A stretch of 64,000 nucleotides of DNA from Bacteroidales bacterium (GTDB lineage: Bacteria > Bacteroidota > Bacteroidia > Bacteroidales > UBA10428). The notes under the pieces are model-generated. The model was not told where the DNA came from. It did not search any database and saw nothing but the letters and a program-made list of their open reading frames with translations. Location of the stretch: the NCBI GenBank assembly GCA_016929525.1, contig JAFGIP010000003.1, forward strand, positions 1 to 64,000. Direction: 5' to 3'. Position 1 is the first letter of the stretch. Each line of letters starts with the position of its first letter. The translations under genes were made by a program, and so were the position numbers. Shown here one piece after another: positions 35,297 through 46,649 of the stretch.

Positions 35297-36403
35297 ATGA
35301 GAAGGATAAAAATTATATTTTCAGTTATAGTTATTCTGGTAACTTTTAGTTGTTATGATGTTACTTTACCTGATATCGATGAAACCGATCCCTATCTTGT
35401 TGTTGAAGGCAAAATTACAACCAACAGCACAGTACATTCAGTTCATTTATGTAATTCGCGTAGTTTTGATTACGGGTTTGTTTTTCCGGCTGTCAGCAAT
35501 GCTTTTGTTCAAGTATATGATAATGAAGGTAATTCGGTAATTTTCCATGAATCAGATTTTGAGGGATGGTATTATACTGATCCTAAAGATGAATTTCGTG
35601 CCGAAATTGGTAAGACATATACTTTACACATTGTTATCGAGGGTGTTGTCTATGAATCAATACCTCAAACAGTTGTTGAGAGCGCCGAAATAAAAAATAT
35701 TTACTGTGAATACGACAGAGAAACGTTTGTAACGGAGGATGCGTATGGTGATCCGTGGCCGATAACTAACGATGGGATAAATATAATTGCTGAAACAGAT
35801 GGAATTCTGCCGCATTCAAATTTTTATTTATATAGCTGGTTAGGGTTCGAACAGCATCATTCGGTTTTAGATTACGGAGGACCAAACTTTCTGCATTTAT
35901 ACTGTCACAGAAGGCTTCATGCAAAATATCAGGGTGGACTTGTTACAGGAAATGCTGATGAATATGGAAATTACGAGATGAGAAATAAAAAGATTCTATT
36001 CATTGTTACTGATGATATGCTGGATTTTATTCCCGGAGCCGCTGATTCCATGGAATTAATTTCAACTCAGTTTCAGGGTTTGTTTTTTGAACTTAATCAG
36101 TGGTCTTTATCAGCAGATGCATTTGAATTTTATAAAGGCGCCGAGGAACAACTTAATGCAGGTGGTCGGCTTTTTGATCCTGCTATATCACAACTTACAG
36201 GGAATATATTTTGTAAAAGCGATTTAACAATGAATGTGCTCGGTGTATTTTATGCTGCAGACATCTCTGTGAAACATGCATATTTATATATTAATTTGGA
36301 AAATGAGACTTATTCGGAATTAATTGATGGGTTTCCTAATTTGTATCTCGATTCCTGTTATGTTGGCAGCAGACCCCAAGACTGGTATGTTCCACCGATT
36401 TAA
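35297..36403 (+). CDS. DUF4249-family lipoprotein
   Basis: The 368-residue protein has a signal peptide with lipobox TFSC (Cys at about residue 19), then the DUF4249 pattern DPYLVVEGKITTNSTVHSVH, a beta-sandwich with AVSNAFVQVYDNEGNSVIFH, and C-terminal FPNLYLDSCYVGSRPQDWYV. DUF4249 proteins accompany TonB receptors of this type and are outer-membrane or surface lipoproteins; the function is unknown. It lies 5 nt after the receptor gene, so they are co-transcribed. Confidence 0.88.
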   Translation: MRRIKIIFSVIVILVTFSCYDVTLPDIDETDPYLVVEGKITTNSTVHSVHLCNSRSFDYGFVFPAVSNAFVQVYDNEGNSVIFHESDFEGWYYTDPKDEFRAEIGKTYTLHIVIEGVVYESIPQTVVESAEIKNIYCEYDRETFVTEDAYGDPWPITNDGINIIAETDGILPHSNFYLYSWLGFEQHHSVLDYGGPNFLHLYCHRRLHAKYQGGLVTGNADEYGNYEMRNKKILFIVTDDMLDFIPGAADSMELISTQFQGLFFELNQWSLSADAFEFYKGAEEQLNAGGRLFDPAISQLTGNIFCKSDLTMNVLGVFYAADISVKHAYLYINLENETYSELIDGFPNLYLDSCYVGSRPQDWYVPPI

Positions 36404-36435
36404 TCATTATTCAACGATATTATATAAAATGGCAA

Positions 36436-38202
36436 ATGAATTTTAAATTATTTATACTTAAAATACTTGCACTGATAATCTTTATTAACTGCGCAGAACA
36501 TGCTATTGGCCAGACAGAGAATGATACACCTTATATAGAAAGTGTTTATATGCATGTTGGACGTGAAGTTTATATTGCCGGCGAAATAATCTGGTATAGT
36601 GCTTATTGTTTACCCGAAGGCTTTAATGAAGTTATAAGTAAACCACTTTATACTGAAATGGTAAATGCAGAAGGAGTACATATTCTTGGACAGATTACTG
36701 AAATTAAAGATCAAATAGCCTCGTCATCAATATATATTCCCGATACAATTTCATCTGGATTATACTTTATTAAAAGCTATACAAACTGGATGCGTAACTT
36801 TTCAGAGAAAAAATTTTTTTTAAAGCCAATTTACATATACAATCAGTATGATAATAATTATGACCAGGCATCCGGAAATTTGTTGGGAACTCATTTATTT
36901 CGGAATCAAGAAGATCCTGCACTCATTGAAGAAGATATAATCCGCTTAACTTTAGCATCCAAAGAATTTACTGTAAATCAGATGGTAAATGTTACCTTGA
37001 AAACAGATGAGAATTTCAACGGTGAGTTTTGTAAGTTATCAGTCAGTATTCATAAAAAAATTAATTCAACGAAAGACACAATCCCTGATAAGAACATCTC
37101 CGATATTAAAACTGTTTATAAAGATCATAAACCAATAAAAAATAAACAGGTATTTGTAGCAGAAGATTTGGGAATTTTAATGACAGGAACTGTTTTGGAT
37201 ATTGTTAATGAACAACCGGCTGATGGATTAGAGGTGATACTATCTATAATAGACACAATTCCTGTTTTATATTCTTCTACTTCGGATATTGATGGAAGAT
37301 TTTCCTTTCTCATTAAAAATAACAGGCAACAGGAAGCCTACATCAGCTTATTTTCAGGAGGAGAATTTGCAGAAGGAAAATATGAGATAATTATTGATCC
37401 TAAATTTCATAATTCAGAAGCTAACATGACAGATGATATAATGCAGACATCATCTCCGGAAAAGAATAAGTTTTTACAGGAAGAGGCTGAAAGGGTTATG
37501 ATCCAGAAGGCATTCGGTAATCAGAATATGGAATTTTATGACAGTGTTTTAAATTCGGCGGCAAAGCCAAAAGTCTTCTATGGTGAACCTCTGCAGGTTA
37601 TTTACCCTGACGATTATTATATGCTCCCAAATTTTGAAGAAATATGCCGCGAATTATCCAACAGGGTAAAGTATAAAAAGACAAAGAACAGCTGTAAAAT
37701 TTCAATATTCCAGGTTGAAGAAAATAATTTTTCTACTAATCCCCTTGTATTATTCGATGGGCATCCGGTAAAAGATTTATGCGTATTATATCCTCTCAAC
37801 TCGGAAGATATTAATAAAATAGAAGTGCAATCAGCACTTCGGGTGTCGGGTAATCTTCTGTATAACGGACTTGTAGCTGTTTATACAACTGATCAGTATA
37901 AGAGAAAGAATGACAGTTTTCGTAAAAAAGAACAGAAATTCTGGGTGCCAGGTTATACTGTCAGTCCAACTTTTAGTGAATTATATGGTTCAGGAAACAT
38001 CACCAGTTCAGGCATGAGTACTTTGCCGGATTTTAAAAATCAACTTTTTTGGCAGTCTGGCACAACTCTCAATAAAACAGAAGAAATAAAACTTGCATTT
38101 ACTACTACCGATGAAGAAGGTGATTATATAATAGAAATTCACGGAATTACATCAGAAGGTAATCTCTTTGAGAAGTATGAATTAATCAACGTTCGCAGAT
38201 AA
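36436..38202 (+). CDS. MG2-like exported protein of the TonB-receptor operon
   Basis: The 588-residue protein has a signal peptide (to about residue 26, HAIGQ) and an MG2/alpha-2-macroglobulin-like N-terminal domain: ESVYMHVGREVYIAGEIIWY followed by SAYCLPEG. Another MG-type beta-domain follows (about 175-210) and a carboxypeptidase-regulatory-like segment at about 250-300. The C-terminal half resembles a TonB plug-like/receptor-associated domain (FDGHPVKDLCVLYPLNSEDI). Such genes follow DUF4249 genes in Bacteroidota; roles are unknown. Its stop abuts the next ATG (TAAATG). Confidence 0.75.
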   Translation: MNFKLFILKILALIIFINCAEHAIGQTENDTPYIESVYMHVGREVYIAGEIIWYSAYCLPEGFNEVISKPLYTEMVNAEGVHILGQITEIKDQIASSSIYIPDTISSGLYFIKSYTNWMRNFSEKKFFLKPIYIYNQYDNNYDQASGNLLGTHLFRNQEDPALIEEDIIRLTLASKEFTVNQMVNVTLKTDENFNGEFCKLSVSIHKKINSTKDTIPDKNISDIKTVYKDHKPIKNKQVFVAEDLGILMTGTVLDIVNEQPADGLEVILSIIDTIPVLYSSTSDIDGRFSFLIKNNRQQEAYISLFSGGEFAEGKYEIIIDPKFHNSEANMTDDIMQTSSPEKNKFLQEEAERVMIQKAFGNQNMEFYDSVLNSAAKPKVFYGEPLQVIYPDDYYMLPNFEEICRELSNRVKYKKTKNSCKISIFQVEENNFSTNPLVLFDGHPVKDLCVLYPLNSEDINKIEVQSALRVSGNLLYNGLVAVYTTDQYKRKNDSFRKKEQKFWVPGYTVSPTFSELYGSGNITSSGMSTLPDFKNQLFWQSGTTLNKTEEIKLAFTTTDEEGDYIIEIHGITSEGNLFEKYELINVRR

Positions 38203-38901
38203 ATGTTTAAAATGAGATATATACTCCATATAATCCTTTTTCTGAATATTAATCAATTAATAATTTCACAGAATGTGGTCCGTTCTTCCGACGAGTATCC
38301 GGAGCATAAATACTATGACCTGAGTGGTAAAGTTTATTTTAATCCTTATATTCAGATCAGGGGCAGTGCCTTTTTATTGCAGGATTGGCATGAAGGCGAC
38401 ATTAAATTGAAAAGTGGTGAGACAATAAGGGATGTTAAGATTAAAATTGACATCTATCAACATCAGGTTATTGTTTACCAGGAATATCTGAACAGGATTA
38501 TTAAGATTCATAAAAATGATGTTAACAGGGTGGTATTCAGTGAACCCCGGAAGAAAGAATTTATAAAGATTGATGATCTTAATGCACGTTCTAAACTTCT
38601 CGGAGGTTGTTTTGTTGAAGTACTGACAGAGGGTAACATTTCATTTTATAAATTATATTATAAAGAGGCTTTGCAGATTAGTGAACTGGAGACACCTTTC
38701 ATCATGGAGTTTTATGATAACGCGGATTATTATATCTCAGATCAGTGGAAATACTCAAAAGTAAGGCTATGTAAATCTTTTTTAAAGCACAAATATCCTG
38801 ATAAGAAGTCGTTGATAAAACAATATATAAGAGAACAAAAACTTAAACTTAAAAAGGAGGAAGATTTTGCAAGTGTAATTAAATATCTTAATACACTTTG
38901 A
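38203..38901 (+). CDS. Exported hypothetical protein
   Basis: The 232-residue protein has an N-terminal signal peptide (MRYILHIILFLNINQLIISQ when read from the ATG at 38212). The mature part is mixed beta/alpha with conserved-looking segments WHEGDIKLKSGETIRDVKIK and LKHKYPDKKSLIKQYIREQK. I do not recognise a family. It directly follows the MG2-like gene (TAAATG), so it is the fourth gene of the TonB-receptor operon and probably works at the cell surface. Confidence 0.72.
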   Translation: MFKMRYILHIILFLNINQLIISQNVVRSSDEYPEHKYYDLSGKVYFNPYIQIRGSAFLLQDWHEGDIKLKSGETIRDVKIKIDIYQHQVIVYQEYLNRIIKIHKNDVNRVVFSEPRKKEFIKIDDLNARSKLLGGCFVEVLTEGNISFYKLYYKEALQISELETPFIMEFYDNADYYISDQWKYSKVRLCKSFLKHKYPDKKSLIKQYIREQKLKLKKEEDFASVIKYLNTL

Positions 38902-39014
38902 TATTCTGAAGTCATTTTCGGTAATTGTTATCAGCAAAAGATTTTTTAGATTAAATAATTTGACATTTGTTGTAAATTACTAATTCCTGAGATTCACAAT
39001 TAGGCTGAAATAAA

Positions 39015-39022
39015 TATCTTTG
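39015..39022 (+). promoter_or_regulatory. Candidate -7 box for lepA
   Basis: TATCTTTG matches the Bacteroidota TAnnTTTG consensus exactly and lies 28 nt before the lepA ATG. I see no clear -33 TTG at the usual distance. Confidence 0.3.
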
Positions 39023-39049
39023 TGCCCCTATAATACAGTAGCATGTTGC

Positions 39050-40837
39050 ATGAATAATATTCGTAACTTTTGCATAATAGCCCATATCGATCATGGTAAA
39101 AGTACAGTGGCCGATCGCCTTCTGATGGCTACTAAAACACTTTCTGAAAGAGATTTTAAAGACCAGGTACTTGATAGTATGGATCTTGAAAGAGAGCGCG
39201 GGATTACAATTAAAAGCCATGCAATACAAATGCAATATGAGTTAAAAGGCACAAACTATATTCTTAATTTAATTGACACACCTGGACATGTCGATTTTTC
39301 TTATGAAGTTTCCAGGTCAATTGCCGCATGTGAGGGAGCACTGCTCATAGTAGATGCAACACAGGGCATTCAGGCCCAGACCATTTCAAATTTATATCTG
39401 GCAATTGATCACAATCTGGAGATAATTCCCGTAATGAATAAAATGGATATGGCCAGTGCTATGCCCGATGAGGTTAAAGATCAGATTGTGGATTTGATAG
39501 GTTGTGATCGTGATGATATTATTGAAGCAAGCGGTAAAACAGGTTTGGGGGTAGATATTATTCTTCAACAAATTGTAGAAAAAATTCCCCCGCCAAAAGG
39601 TGACCCGGATGCACCTTTGCAGGCACTGATTTTCGATTCGGTTTTTAATTCTTTTCGTGGAATTTTTGCTTATTTCAAAATTATCAATGGTACAATTCAT
39701 ACTGGCGACCACGTAAAATTTGTTGCGACCGGTAAAGAATACGACGCTGATGAAATTGGAGTTTTAAAACTAAAAACAGAACCTAAGAACAAACTCAGTG
39801 CCGGCGATGTAGGGTATATTATATCAGGCATTAAAACATCACGCGAGGTAAAAGTTGGCGATACCATAACCCAGGTACATAAGCCATGCGATAGAGCCAT
39901 CGAAGGTTTTGAAGATGTAAAACCTATGGTGTTTGCCGGTATTTATCCGGTCGATGCTGACGAATATGAAGAGCTTCGCAGCTCAATGGAGAAACTTCAA
40001 TTGAACGATGCATCACTGGTTTTCGAACCAGAATCTTCAGTTGCACTCGGTTTTGGATTCAGATGTGGTTTTCTTGGATTGTTACACATGGAAATAATCC
40101 AGGAACGTCTCGATCGAGAATTCGATATGGATGTAATTACAACGGTACCAAATGTTTCATTTAAAGTATATACTACAAAAGGTGATGAAATAGATGTTCA
40201 TAATCCTTCAGGTTTACCGGCACCTACAATAATAGACCGGATAGAAGAACCTTACATCAATGCCCAGGTTATTTCAAAATCGGAATTTATCGGAAGCATC
40301 ATGAAATTGTGTATCGATAAGCGGGGTACATTAAAAAACCAGATTTACTTAACAAGCGACAGGGTTGAAGTAACATTTGAAATGCCTTTGTCTGAGATTG
40401 TTTTTGACTTTTATGATAAACTGAAGAGTATTTCAAAAGGGTATGCTTCATTCGACTATCACCAGACTGGTTATAAAGTAGCAAATTTAGTCCGTCTGGA
40501 TATATTACTAAATGGAGAAATAGTAGATGCCCTTTCAGCGCTGATACACAGAGATCATGCATATTCTTTTGGACGGAGAATTTGTGAAAAACTTAAAGAG
40601 CTTATTCCACGACAACAATTCGATATTGCAATTCAGGCAGCAATCGGGGCAAAGATTATTGCACGCGAAACAGTAAAGGCTGTCAGAAAAGACGTAACTG
40701 CAAAGTGTTATGGCGGTGATATTACCAGAAAAAGAAAGCTGCTTGAAAAACAAAAGAAGGGTAAAAAAAGAATGCGACAGGTAGGGAATGTGGAAGTTCC
40801 GCAAACAGCATTTCTGGCAGTTTTAAAACTCGATTAA
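39050..40837 (+). CDS. lepA: Elongation factor 4 (LepA)
   Basis: The 595-residue translational GTPase acts on the ribosome in back-translocation or biogenesis. It has P-loop AHIDHGKST, switch [12 protein letters not shown] (after DTPGH), NKMD, and the LepA-specific C-terminal domain with [20 protein letters not shown] and [21 protein letters not shown] chose ATG 39050, as the family begins [17 protein letters not shown] TAnnTTTG-like box (TATCTTTG) lies at 39015-39022, 28 nt before it. Length is standard. Confidence 0.95.
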   Translation: MNNIRNFCIIAHIDHGKSTVADRLLMATKTLSERDFKDQVLDSMDLERERGITIKSHAIQMQYELKGTNYILNLIDTPGHVDFSYEVSRSIAACEGALLIVDATQGIQAQTISNLYLAIDHNLEIIPVMNKMDMASAMPDEVKDQIVDLIGCDRDDIIEASGKTGLGVDIILQQIVEKIPPPKGDPDAPLQALIFDSVFNSFRGIFAYFKIINGTIHTGDHVKFVATGKEYDADEIGVLKLKTEPKNKLSAGDVGYIISGIKTSREVKVGDTITQVHKPCDRAIEGFEDVKPMVFAGIYPVDADEYEELRSSMEKLQLNDASLVFEPESSVALGFGFRCGFLGLLHMEIIQERLDREFDMDVITTVPNVSFKVYTTKGDEIDVHNPSGLPAPTIIDRIEEPYINAQVISKSEFIGSIMKLCIDKRGTLKNQIYLTSDRVEVTFEMPLSEIVFDFYDKLKSISKGYASFDYHQTGYKVANLVRLDILLNGEIVDALSALIHRDHAYSFGRRICEKLKELIPRQQFDIAIQAAIGAKIIARETVKAVRKDVTAKCYGGDITRKRKLLEKQKKGKKRMRQVGNVEVPQTAFLAVLKLD

Positions 40838-40880
40838 GAAGTAATATTACTTTATAATACCTTTCAACTTATTTCGGATA

Positions 40881-42818
40881 ATGATCATAACCAGGTATGT
40901 AAATAATCTGATTTTATTATTTAAACGAACAGGTCTGATATTAGTAATTTTTACTATTACCCGCTTCTTGTTCCTGCTTTTTAATCTTGGCTATTTCAAA
41001 CCTCTTGAGTTTATTGAAGTATTAAAATCGTTCATTTTCGGATTACGCTTTGATTTTATAGTATTCTACTACTTCAATATTTTATTCATACTTATTCATC
41101 TTTTACCCCTGAGATCTTTCGAAAACAAGACCTCCCAAAAAGTACTGAGAGCATTCATAATAATAATAAATGCTGCTTTACTGCTTTTTAATTTTATTGA
41201 TATCGGATATTTCGGTTTTACCAAAAAAAGAAGTGGTTGGGAGCTTATTATGATGTATGCTGAAAGTACGGATAATTTCAATCTGTTACCTGTATATATA
41301 ATGAACTATTGGTATTTATTCCTGTTGTGGGTTGGTGCGATATTTTTACTCATTAAAAAGTTACCGGAATATAAAATTCATGTCGTTTTACAATACAAAA
41401 ATACATGGATGACAAAGGTACTAATTTCGTTTACCAGCATTATTATAATTACAGGAGGATTTGCACTGGCTCGCGGATTAGATGCCAAACCGGTCAGGAT
41501 GATAACAGCCAATAAGCATGTTATCCCCAAATATATTCCTTTATTACTTAATACACCTTTTACCATAGTCAACACAATAAACCAGGAGCGGGAGGGAGTA
41601 GGGGAATTCTTTTCTGCACAAGAGTTAGAAGCGATTTATTCGCCTGTTCATTACCCGGATGCAACTAATAGTTACAAATCTAAAAACGTTATAATTATTA
41701 TTCTTGAAAGTTTTGGAAAAGAATATGTCGATGCAGTGAGTAAAAAGGGGAAAAGTTTTACTTCCTTTGTCGATTCTCTTATAAAGATTGGACTTTATTG
41801 TCCCAATGCTTTTGCCAATGCAACACGTTCCATGGATGCTATGCCGCCTGTTCTTGCCGGTTTTCCATCATTGCTGCAAACTTCGTTTGTGAATTCAGGA
41901 TACTCGGTAAATAATATATCTGGTTTGGCAGCTATGTTGCGGGGAAAAAATTATAGAACGGCATTTTTTCATGGAGGCCAAAACGGAACAATGGGATTTG
42001 ATATGTTTGCTTACGCAGCAGGATTTGAACATTACTATGGCATGGATGAATATGACAATGTTAGCGATCACGACGGAGGCTGGGGAATCTGGGATGAACC
42101 ATTTTTACAGTTCATGGCAAATACAGTTAATGAATATGATGAGCCGTTCCTGTCAGTTTTGTTTACTCTTTCCTCTCATGACCCATACCCGATCCCTGAT
42201 AAATTAAAAGATACTCTTTTTCCGAATGAACCGAAGATACTGAGAAGTATAGCATATGCCGATTATGCATTACGAAAATTCTTTAAAACTGCTTCGAAAA
42301 TGGACTGGTATAATAATACTTTGTTTGTTCTGTGTCCGGATCATACTTCCTTCGCTTTGTCTCCACCTTATAAAACAAACGTAGGAAGTATGTCAATACC
42401 GATTCTTTATTATTGTCCTTCAGATAGCACCCTGAAGGGTCAATATAAACAAGTAACCCAACAGTTGGATATACTTCCAAGTATACTCGATTATCTTGAA
42501 TACCGGAAAGCATATACATCCTTTGGAAAAAGTATTTTTGAACCGGGTTATAGGTTTTCAGTGAGCAAGAAAGGTGTTAATTATCAAATTATCGATTCGG
42601 CATATATTATGCTTTTCGATGGAAATGAGACGGTTCAGCTTAATAATTATTTAGAAGATACTTTACTGCTAACAAATCTTGCGGGTATTGATACAAATAT
42701 TCAATACAATCTTGAAATAAATCTTAGAGCATATTTGCAAAATTATTTTTTCAGACTCAATAATAATTATCTGGCAGATACACTTCCGGTTACAAAGCTG
42801 ATAAAAATGCCGGAATGA
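40881..42818 (+). CDS. LTA-synthase-like sulfatase-fold transferase
   Basis: The 645-residue membrane enzyme has five N-terminal TM helices (about residues 12-205), then a sulfatase/alkaline-phosphatase-fold domain with KNVIIIILESFGKEYVDAVS (metal-binding Glu), FANATRSMDAMPPVLAGFPS (the Thr nucleophile in NATRS), VLFTLSSHDPYPIPDKLK and FVLCPDHTS. This is the LtaS/OpgB/EptA-like phosphoglycerol or phosphoethanolamine transferase family. It acts in the periplasm on envelope glycans or lipids; the acceptor is not known. Confidence 0.86.
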   Translation: MIITRYVNNLILLFKRTGLILVIFTITRFLFLLFNLGYFKPLEFIEVLKSFIFGLRFDFIVFYYFNILFILIHLLPLRSFENKTSQKVLRAFIIIINAALLLFNFIDIGYFGFTKKRSGWELIMMYAESTDNFNLLPVYIMNYWYLFLLWVGAIFLLIKKLPEYKIHVVLQYKNTWMTKVLISFTSIIIITGGFALARGLDAKPVRMITANKHVIPKYIPLLLNTPFTIVNTINQEREGVGEFFSAQELEAIYSPVHYPDATNSYKSKNVIIIILESFGKEYVDAVSKKGKSFTSFVDSLIKIGLYCPNAFANATRSMDAMPPVLAGFPSLLQTSFVNSGYSVNNISGLAAMLRGKNYRTAFFHGGQNGTMGFDMFAYAAGFEHYYGMDEYDNVSDHDGGWGIWDEPFLQFMANTVNEYDEPFLSVLFTLSSHDPYPIPDKLKDTLFPNEPKILRSIAYADYALRKFFKTASKMDWYNNTLFVLCPDHTSFALSPPYKTNVGSMSIPILYYCPSDSTLKGQYKQVTQQLDILPSILDYLEYRKAYTSFGKSIFEPGYRFSVSKKGVNYQIIDSAYIMLFDGNETVQLNNYLEDTLLLTNLAGIDTNIQYNLEINLRAYLQNYFFRLNNNYLADTLPVTKLIKMPE

Positions 42819-42890
42819 TAATTTAATTTCGAGGTGTTGTAAATTTACCCTTTTTATAATTTTATTTATTATTAATCTAATTAAACAGCC

Positions 42891-43427
42891 ATGCTTAAAT
42901 TAATTCCCGGTTTCCTTGTCCTTTGTTTTATTTTCCGGTTCGGTATTGCGCAGGAAGACGAATCCGAATATGAACTTAAATCATCCGATGTAGAAAATTT
43001 TATTAAAGAATTTCCTTCAATAAGGTCAGAATTTGAAAAGTTACAGATAGTGATTGAACGAGAAGATCACGAGATTACTCTGCCTGAAGGGATAAACTAT
43101 ATGAATGATATCAACAATGTCGTTCAGAAACACGGATATAACGATTATGCTGATTTTTATATGAAAGCAGGTACAATCCTGTCTGCTTATGCGGCAATTA
43201 AGATGGAAATCGAATCAGAAAATTTGGCTCCTGAATACAAACAGGCAATACAGGAAATAGAAAATAATCTGTATTATTCAGCCGAACAAAAAGAGCAGAT
43301 GAAGCAAGCACTTGAGCAAAGTATGTCTGCTGTGCTCAACGCATCAGAAAATATAAGCGATTCTGAAAATGTTAAGGTCGTCAGACCGTATACCGATAAA
43401 ATTGAAAAAGCAGTCGAAGAGGAGTGA
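42891..43427 (+). CDS. Exported hypothetical protein, helical
   Basis: The 178-residue protein has a signal peptide (to about residue 20, FGIAQ) and an otherwise alpha-helical, Glu-rich mature part (SSDVENFIKEFPSIRSEFEK, AEQKEQMKQALEQSMSAVLN). I do not recognise a named family. It lies 72 bp after the LTA-synthase-like gene. A run of AGTAAAC-like direct repeats sits just downstream (43430-43460). Confidence 0.65.
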   Translation: MLKLIPGFLVLCFIFRFGIAQEDESEYELKSSDVENFIKEFPSIRSEFEKLQIVIEREDHEITLPEGINYMNDINNVVQKHGYNDYADFYMKAGTILSAYAAIKMEIESENLAPEYKQAIQEIENNLYYSAEQKEQMKQALEQSMSAVLNASENISDSENVKVVRPYTDKIEKAVEEE

Positions 43428-43503
43428 GTTTAAAGTAAACAGTAAAAAGTAAACGGTGAACGGTTTTAGTTTTAATCAATATATCAATTAATCATTTTCA
43501 CGA

Positions 43504-44118
43504 TTACTTCAGGCTGCCTGTTTTGAGCTTCAGACTTTGCCAATATTTTTTTGGAATTTTTATTTTTAATCCCTCTTTCCAGGCCCACCCTATTCGGTGC
43601 CCAACACTGTAATAACTATTTGAATTGATTGAGAAAAGAATTGGATCAAGCTTTTTCAGGTAAGGATAACCCCTGCGAATATATTTTTTTGAGGAATAAG
43701 TCTGAATTATTTCTCCAATAAAAATTTCACTGTCGTTCCTGAGATTTATTATTTCAATCAACCTGCATTCAAGATTTAGAGGTGCTTCTTTAATCATCGG
43801 GGCACTCTCAAGTTCACCATAAAATATATCGAAAAACCTCGATTTATCAACATTTTTACCTGAGTTCATCCCCATATAATCTGTAATTTTAAGCATCCTT
43901 GTATTCGGAATATTTATACAGAAGGTTCCCAGTTCTTTTATTCCACGATTGGTAAAGTGCGAATCGACCAGTGTAACTGAAACCATTGGTGGTTTATGCT
44001 GTACAATACCAACGTATGAGACAGTTATAAAATTTGGCGAACCATCAACCTTCGACCCTGCAATAACAGTCGGCATCGGATATATATAAGGATTTGCTCC
44101 CAGCTTGATTTTTTCCAT
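43504..44118 (-). CDS. Flavin reductase family (FMN split-barrel) protein
   Basis: The 204-residue protein has the FMN-binding split-barrel of the flavin_reduct/DIM6-NTAB family: N-terminal YPMPTVIAGSKVDGSPNFIT, VGIVQHKPPMVSVTLVDSHF, TFCINIPNTRMLKITDYMGM and C-terminal YYSVGHRIGWAWKEGLKIK. These proteins bind FMN and act as reductases or in protein repair. No partner is encoded nearby; aspS lies upstream with a 40-bp gap on the same strand. Confidence 0.9.
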   Translation of the reverse strand: MEKIKLGANPYIYPMPTVIAGSKVDGSPNFITVSYVGIVQHKPPMVSVTLVDSHFTNRGIKELGTFCINIPNTRMLKITDYMGMNSGKNVDKSRFFDIFYGELESAPMIKEAPLNLECRLIEIINLRNDSEIFIGEIIQTYSSKKYIRRGYPYLKKLDPILFSINSNSYYSVGHRIGWAWKEGLKIKIPKKYWQSLKLKTGSLK

Positions 44119-44158
44119 TTCCCCTCCGTTTTAAAGCACACAAGTAAAGTTATACCAA

Positions 44159-45913
44159 TTAACTTTCTCTATTTATTTTCAACGATAATTCTTTTAAAAG
44201 ATTATCAGGTATGTTTGCCGGGGAGTCGATCATAATGTCGCGACCGGAATTGTTCTTAGGAAATGCAATAACATCTCGGATTGAACCCAAACCAGCAAAA
44301 AGTGCTACAAGTCTGTCAAAACCAAATGCGATACCCCCATGGGGTGGTGCTCCGTAACGGAATGCATTCATCAAAAATCCAAACTGATCATTTGCTTCCT
44401 CTTCAGTAAACCCTAATGTTTTAAACATTTTTTGCTGAAGTTCCTGGTTATGTATCCTTATGGATCCGCCTCCAACTTCAACTCCGTTTATTACCATATC
44501 ATAAGCATTGGCATGAACCTTTCCCGGATCAGTATCCAATAACTCAATATCTTCAGGTCGTGGGGATGTAAAAGGGTGGTGCATTGCAAAGAAGCGTTTT
44601 TCTTCTTCGTCCCATTCAAGCAATGGGAAATCCAAAACCCAGAGAGGAGCATAAGTATTTGGATTTATGAAATCCATTTTTCTTCCCATTTCAAGCCGTA
44701 ATTCGCTAAGGGTGTTTAGCGTACTTTCCTTTTCACCTGCAATTATAAGTATTAAATCACCGGGTTTGGCATTGAATACTTCTGCACAACTTTTTAAAGC
44801 ATCAGGATTGAAAAATTTATCTATCGACGATTTAAAAGTTCCGTCTGAATGGTATTTGATATATACCAGACCTTTTGCTCCAATTTGCGGGCGTTTAATA
44901 AAATCGGTGAGCTCATCAATTTGTTTACGACTATATTCAGAACATCCGTCCGCACAAATACCTCCAATGTATTCAACAGAATCGAAAACATTGAACCCTT
45001 TACCTTTGGCAATAGATGTCATATCATGCAGTGTCATACCGAATCGAATATCAGGTTTGTCATTCCCGTATTTCTCCATGGCTTCTCTGTAGGTTAGTCT
45101 TGGGAACCGATCTTCGATATTTATGCCTTTAATTTCTTTGAGCAGATGTTTGACCATTCCTTCAAATACACTTAAAATATCTTCCTGCTCGACAAAAGCC
45201 ATTTCACAGTCTATTTGTGTAAATTCAGGCTGACGATCAGCCCTGAAATCTTCATCGCGAAAACATTTTACGATTTGAAAGTAGCGGTCGTAACCGGCAA
45301 TCATTAATAATTGTTTAAATGTCTGAGGCGACTGTGGAAGTGCATAAAATTGTCCGGCATTCATGCGCGACGGAACAACAAAGTCGCGGGCACCTTCAGG
45401 AGTTGATTTTATCAGAACCGGTGTTTCGATTTCAAGAAAATCATTACTTACAAAATATTTTCTGACTTCCTGGGCCATCATATTCCTTAAAACAAGGCTT
45501 TCTTTCATACAGTATCTGCGAAGATCCAGATATCTATATTTCATCCGCAGTTCTTCACCGCCGTCAGTTTCATCTTCAATTGTGAAAGGCGGTAATTCAG
45601 AGCTGTTCAATACATTGAGATTATTTACTGTAATCTCAATTTCGCCTGTTGGCATTTTGGGATTTTTATTGCTTCTTTCTGTGACCATTCCCTCAACCTG
45701 TATTACATATTCACGACCCAGTTTACGGGCTTTTTTACAAAGATTGCTGTTGGTTTCCATATTAAATACCAGCTGAGTGATACCATACCGATCACGTAAA
45801 TCAATAAATGTCATTCCCCCCAGATCCCTTGATCGTTGCACCCAGCCGCTAAGAGTTACGGAAGTGTTAATATTCTTTATATTTAATTCTCCGCAAGTAT
45901 GAGTCCTGTACAT
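44159..45913 (-). CDS. aspS: Aspartyl-tRNA synthetase
   Basis: The 584-residue class IIb synthetase charges tRNA-Asp (EC 6.1.1.12). It has the N-terminal OB-fold ([20 protein letters not shown]), motif 2 around [20 protein letters not shown], a bacterial GAD insertion domain (about 300-410) and motif 3 [20 protein letters not shown]. Length is standard for the bacterial-type enzyme with GAD domain. It is followed by the flavin reductase gene on the same strand. Confidence 0.96.
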   Translation of the reverse strand: MYRTHTCGELNIKNINTSVTLSGWVQRSRDLGGMTFIDLRDRYGITQLVFNMETNSNLCKKARKLGREYVIQVEGMVTERSNKNPKMPTGEIEITVNNLNVLNSSELPPFTIEDETDGGEELRMKYRYLDLRRYCMKESLVLRNMMAQEVRKYFVSNDFLEIETPVLIKSTPEGARDFVVPSRMNAGQFYALPQSPQTFKQLLMIAGYDRYFQIVKCFRDEDFRADRQPEFTQIDCEMAFVEQEDILSVFEGMVKHLLKEIKGINIEDRFPRLTYREAMEKYGNDKPDIRFGMTLHDMTSIAKGKGFNVFDSVEYIGGICADGCSEYSRKQIDELTDFIKRPQIGAKGLVYIKYHSDGTFKSSIDKFFNPDALKSCAEVFNAKPGDLILIIAGEKESTLNTLSELRLEMGRKMDFINPNTYAPLWVLDFPLLEWDEEEKRFFAMHHPFTSPRPEDIELLDTDPGKVHANAYDMVINGVEVGGGSIRIHNQELQQKMFKTLGFTEEEANDQFGFLMNAFRYGAPPHGGIAFGFDRLVALFAGLGSIRDVIAFPKNNSGRDIMIDSPANIPDNLLKELSLKINRES

Positions 45914-46038
45914 TTTATCTTATTTTTAGACTTATTTTAAATTTAAATGACAAACCAGTCAATCAGTCTGCGAATATAAAAAGAAAATCCGGCCCTGATA
46001 CATTGAATCATATGCCATTTTAAAAGATTTTTAAGAAT

Positions 46039-46488
46039 ATGGATACTGCGATCTTCAGCGATGAATATTTTATGAAACAGGCTCTTATTGAAGCACAAAA
46101 GGCGAAAGAGAAGGATGAGGTTCCGGTAGGGGCGGTTGTAGTAGCCGATAACCTCATAATTGCAAGGGCACATAATCTTACAGAAACACTTAATGATGTA
46201 ACTGCGCATGCTGAGATGCAGGTTATTACGGCGGCAACAAATACGCTGGGTTCAAAATACCTGATTGATTGTTCAATGTACATAACCCTTGAACCTTGTG
46301 TAATGTGCGCAGGGGCACTCTTTTGGGCACAACTAAGTAAACTGGTTTACGGAGCCAATGATCCAAAAAGAGGTTATACGCTGAATCCTGTACCATTATT
46401 ACATCCGCGTACTGAGGTGATCAAAGGTATTCTTGCCAATGAATCAGAGATTTTACTTAAAGAATTTTTTATGAAAAAAAGAATCTGA
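46039..46488 (+). CDS. tadA: tRNA-specific adenosine deaminase
   Basis: The 149-residue enzyme deaminates A34 to inosine in tRNA-Arg(ACG) (EC 3.5.4.33). The zinc motifs are VTAHAEMQVI (HAE) and LEPCVMCAGAL (PCxxC), with the fold end DPKRGYTLNP. Length is normal. It diverges from aspS across a short gap. Confidence 0.94.
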   Translation: MDTAIFSDEYFMKQALIEAQKAKEKDEVPVGAVVVADNLIIARAHNLTETLNDVTAHAEMQVITAATNTLGSKYLIDCSMYITLEPCVMCAGALFWAQLSKLVYGANDPKRGYTLNPVPLLHPRTEVIKGILANESEILLKEFFMKKRI

Positions 46489-46649
46489 ATTTGTAAACAG
46501 GATAATCATTTTCCTTTTTTAATACAAAATGGCATATGAAAAAACTTTTCCATATAAAAATACCTGTTCAGGGTAAATGACGTTCTGTTATTTAATTGGT
46601 TTGATTTTCAATTTCTATGGTTAAATTTGACATATTCAACTGAACAGAT

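Noticed and set aside
43430..43460. AGTAAAC-type short direct repeats as a CRISPR or tandem array
   Set aside because: Only about three short imperfect copies with no spacer pattern.
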